NCBI GenBank assembly: GCA_002690755.1
Contig: NZFT01000108.1
Coordinates: forward strand, 1 to 7,257
Direction of reading: 5' to 3'
Length of the DNA stretch: 7,257 nucleotides
Source: Phycisphaerae bacterium
GTDB lineage: Bacteria; Planctomycetota; Phycisphaerae; Phycisphaerales; SM1A02
Shown: positions 6,700 through 7,257 of the stretch, piece after piece
How positions within the stretch are numbered: the first letter of the stretch is position 1
Layout of the letters: every line of letters starts with the position of its first letter
Notes under the pieces: model-generated
Told to the model about the DNA's origin: nothing
Seen by the model: only the letters and a program-made list of their open reading frames with translations
Database searches by the model: none
Position numbers and translations under genes: made by a program

Positions 6700-6730
6700 C
6701 GCATCTGCGCTCCAGGAATCCCGTCATGAA

Positions 6731-6768
6731 GAACGACCCGCGGACCGGAAGTCGGCCCGCGGGTCGGT
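6731..6768 (-). terminator. Hairpin terminator of the cold-shock gene
   Basis: CGACCCGCGG (6734-6743) pairs perfectly with CCGCGGGTCG (6757-6766); after one mismatch, CCG (6745-6747) pairs with CGG (6753-6755) around a small loop. On the minus strand the stem is followed by TTCTTC, a broken U-tract. It lies about 45 bases past the cold-shock stop codon and 35 bases before the histidine kinase start, so it probably limits read-through into the kinase. Confidence 0.72.
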
Positions 6769-6810
6769 TCGGTCGTCTGCTTCGGTCCCGGGATCCGTCG
6801 TCTCACGCCT

Positions 6811-7110
6811 TCAGTCGGTCGCGGGCTCGGTCGTGACCGCGACGTCCGGCTTGGTCTCGGTCACCGATGACTGGGTCGCGCGAACTTCGACGGCACGAGC
6901 CTTGGTCGCCGACCAGCCCTTCGCACCATCGTTCGCGTCGTAGATCACTCGTTCACCGTCACGGAAGGTCCGGAATCCCTCATCCTGCTCGATGACGGTG
7001 AAGTGCACGAAGATGTCCTGCCCTTCCGGGCCGACGATGAAGCCGTAACCCTTACGAGGATCGAACCACTTGATCTCGCCTTCGATTTCAATCAGGTTCG
7101 TATCAGACAT
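6811..7110 (-). CDS. Cold-shock domain protein (CspA family) with a C-terminal extension
   Basis: A 99-residue single-stranded nucleic-acid-binding protein, likely an RNA chaperone in the cytoplasm. The cold-shock domain covers about 8-75. It opens with GEIKWFDPRKGYGFI: the RNP1 motif is KGYGFI (20-25) and the RNP2 motif is DIFVHFT (32-38). The nucleic-acid-contacting aromatics W15, F16, Y22, F24, F34, H36 and F37 are all present. The family is usually 65-72 residues long; here about 24 extra residues rich in Thr, Val, Glu and Ala (from 76) form a probably disordered tail. The ATG at 7110 has a GAGAG about ten bases upstream. A hairpin terminator follows the gene. Whether it responds to cold cannot be told: the upstream region available is only about 100-150 bases and I see no long cold-shock leader in it. 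Confidence 0.95.
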   Translation of the reverse strand: MSDTNLIEIEGEIKWFDPRKGYGFIVGPEGQDIFVHFTVIEQDEGFRTFRDGERVIYDANDGAKGWSATKARAVEVRATQSSVTETKPDVAVTTEPATD

Positions 7111-7216
7111 GTCTTTGATTCTCTCAGCAGAAGGTGTTCGTGGACTCGATCGGTGCCGAGCTCGGTGCGGTACTCGCGAAGCGACCGAATCGTCTTCGCA
7201 TCCGGAGGGAGGAATC

Positions 7217-7257
7217 GTGATCGAGGCGGTTCAAAACGGATGGGAACACCTACGAAG
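7217..7257 (+). CDS. Possible start of a divergent gene (13 codons, runs off the window)
   Basis: A GTG at 7217 is preceded by an unusually good Shine-Dalgarno stretch, GGAGGGAGGA (7204-7213), with GGAGG eight or four bases before it. The frame is open to the window edge and reads as VIEAVQNGWEHLR, with the first residue made as Met. This is too short to recognise. It would be divergent from the cold-shock gene, leaving a spacer of about 106 bases for both promoters. A minus-strand frame also runs open through the same bases, so the call is tentative. Confidence 0.35.
   Translation, partial: MIEAVQNGWEHLR

Noticed and set aside
5947..6729. A 260-codon plus-strand frame opposite the histidine kinase
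   Set aside because: The minus strand has all the histidine kinase boxes; the plus frame has no motif and no upstream ribosome-binding site.

Overview
The window is GC-rich, tightly packed bacterial DNA that looks chromosomal: genes with ordinary housekeeping and regulatory roles, no insertion sequence, no tRNA/rRNA, no CRISPR and no phage genes. A planctomycete, perhaps of the Phycisphaerae, is my best guess. It rests on family-level impressions only: a sigma-70 factor with an unusual region 2, the high GC, and a separate-subunit topoisomerase VI in an otherwise bacterial setting. A search would be needed to confirm it.

Layout, left to right. The window opens inside the last part of a membrane transporter (+, 2-331), probably of the major facilitator superfamily. 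It converges on a sigma-70 family sigma factor (-, 405-1514), and a strong hairpin with a minus-strand U-tract lies between them. Upstream of the sigma gene is a stretch of about 420 bases with no convincing gene but many inverted repeats. Its far end holds the terminator of the next minus-strand gene, nucleoside diphosphate kinase ndk (-, 1934-2404). A 272-base divergent spacer separates ndk from the centrepiece, a two-gene plus-strand operon for topoisomerase VI: subunit B (2677-4554), then 23 bases, then subunit A (4578-5840). The 3' end of subunit A overlaps by 26 bases the 3' end of a convergent, membrane-anchored histidine kinase (-, 5815-6699). Upstream of the kinase come a terminator hairpin and a cold-shock-domain protein (-, 6811-7110). 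The right edge may hold the first codons of a divergent plus-strand gene (from 7217).

How the genes fit together. The two topoisomerase subunits form one heterotetrameric (A2B2) type IIB enzyme: B binds ATP and drives strand passage, and A cuts and rejoins DNA. Both carry all the key motifs I could look for, so the enzyme should be active. Both also carry long charged extensions not expected in archaeal homologues: an acidic-then-lysine-rich tail at the end of B and a lysine-rich tail at the start of A. The sigma factor, histidine kinase and cold-shock protein are separate regulatory genes, and nothing in the sequence ties them to the topoisomerase. I did not find a clearly new multi-gene system. 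The points most worth pursuing are the tailed bacterial topoisomerase VI, the divergent sigma factor, and the structured spacer upstream of it.
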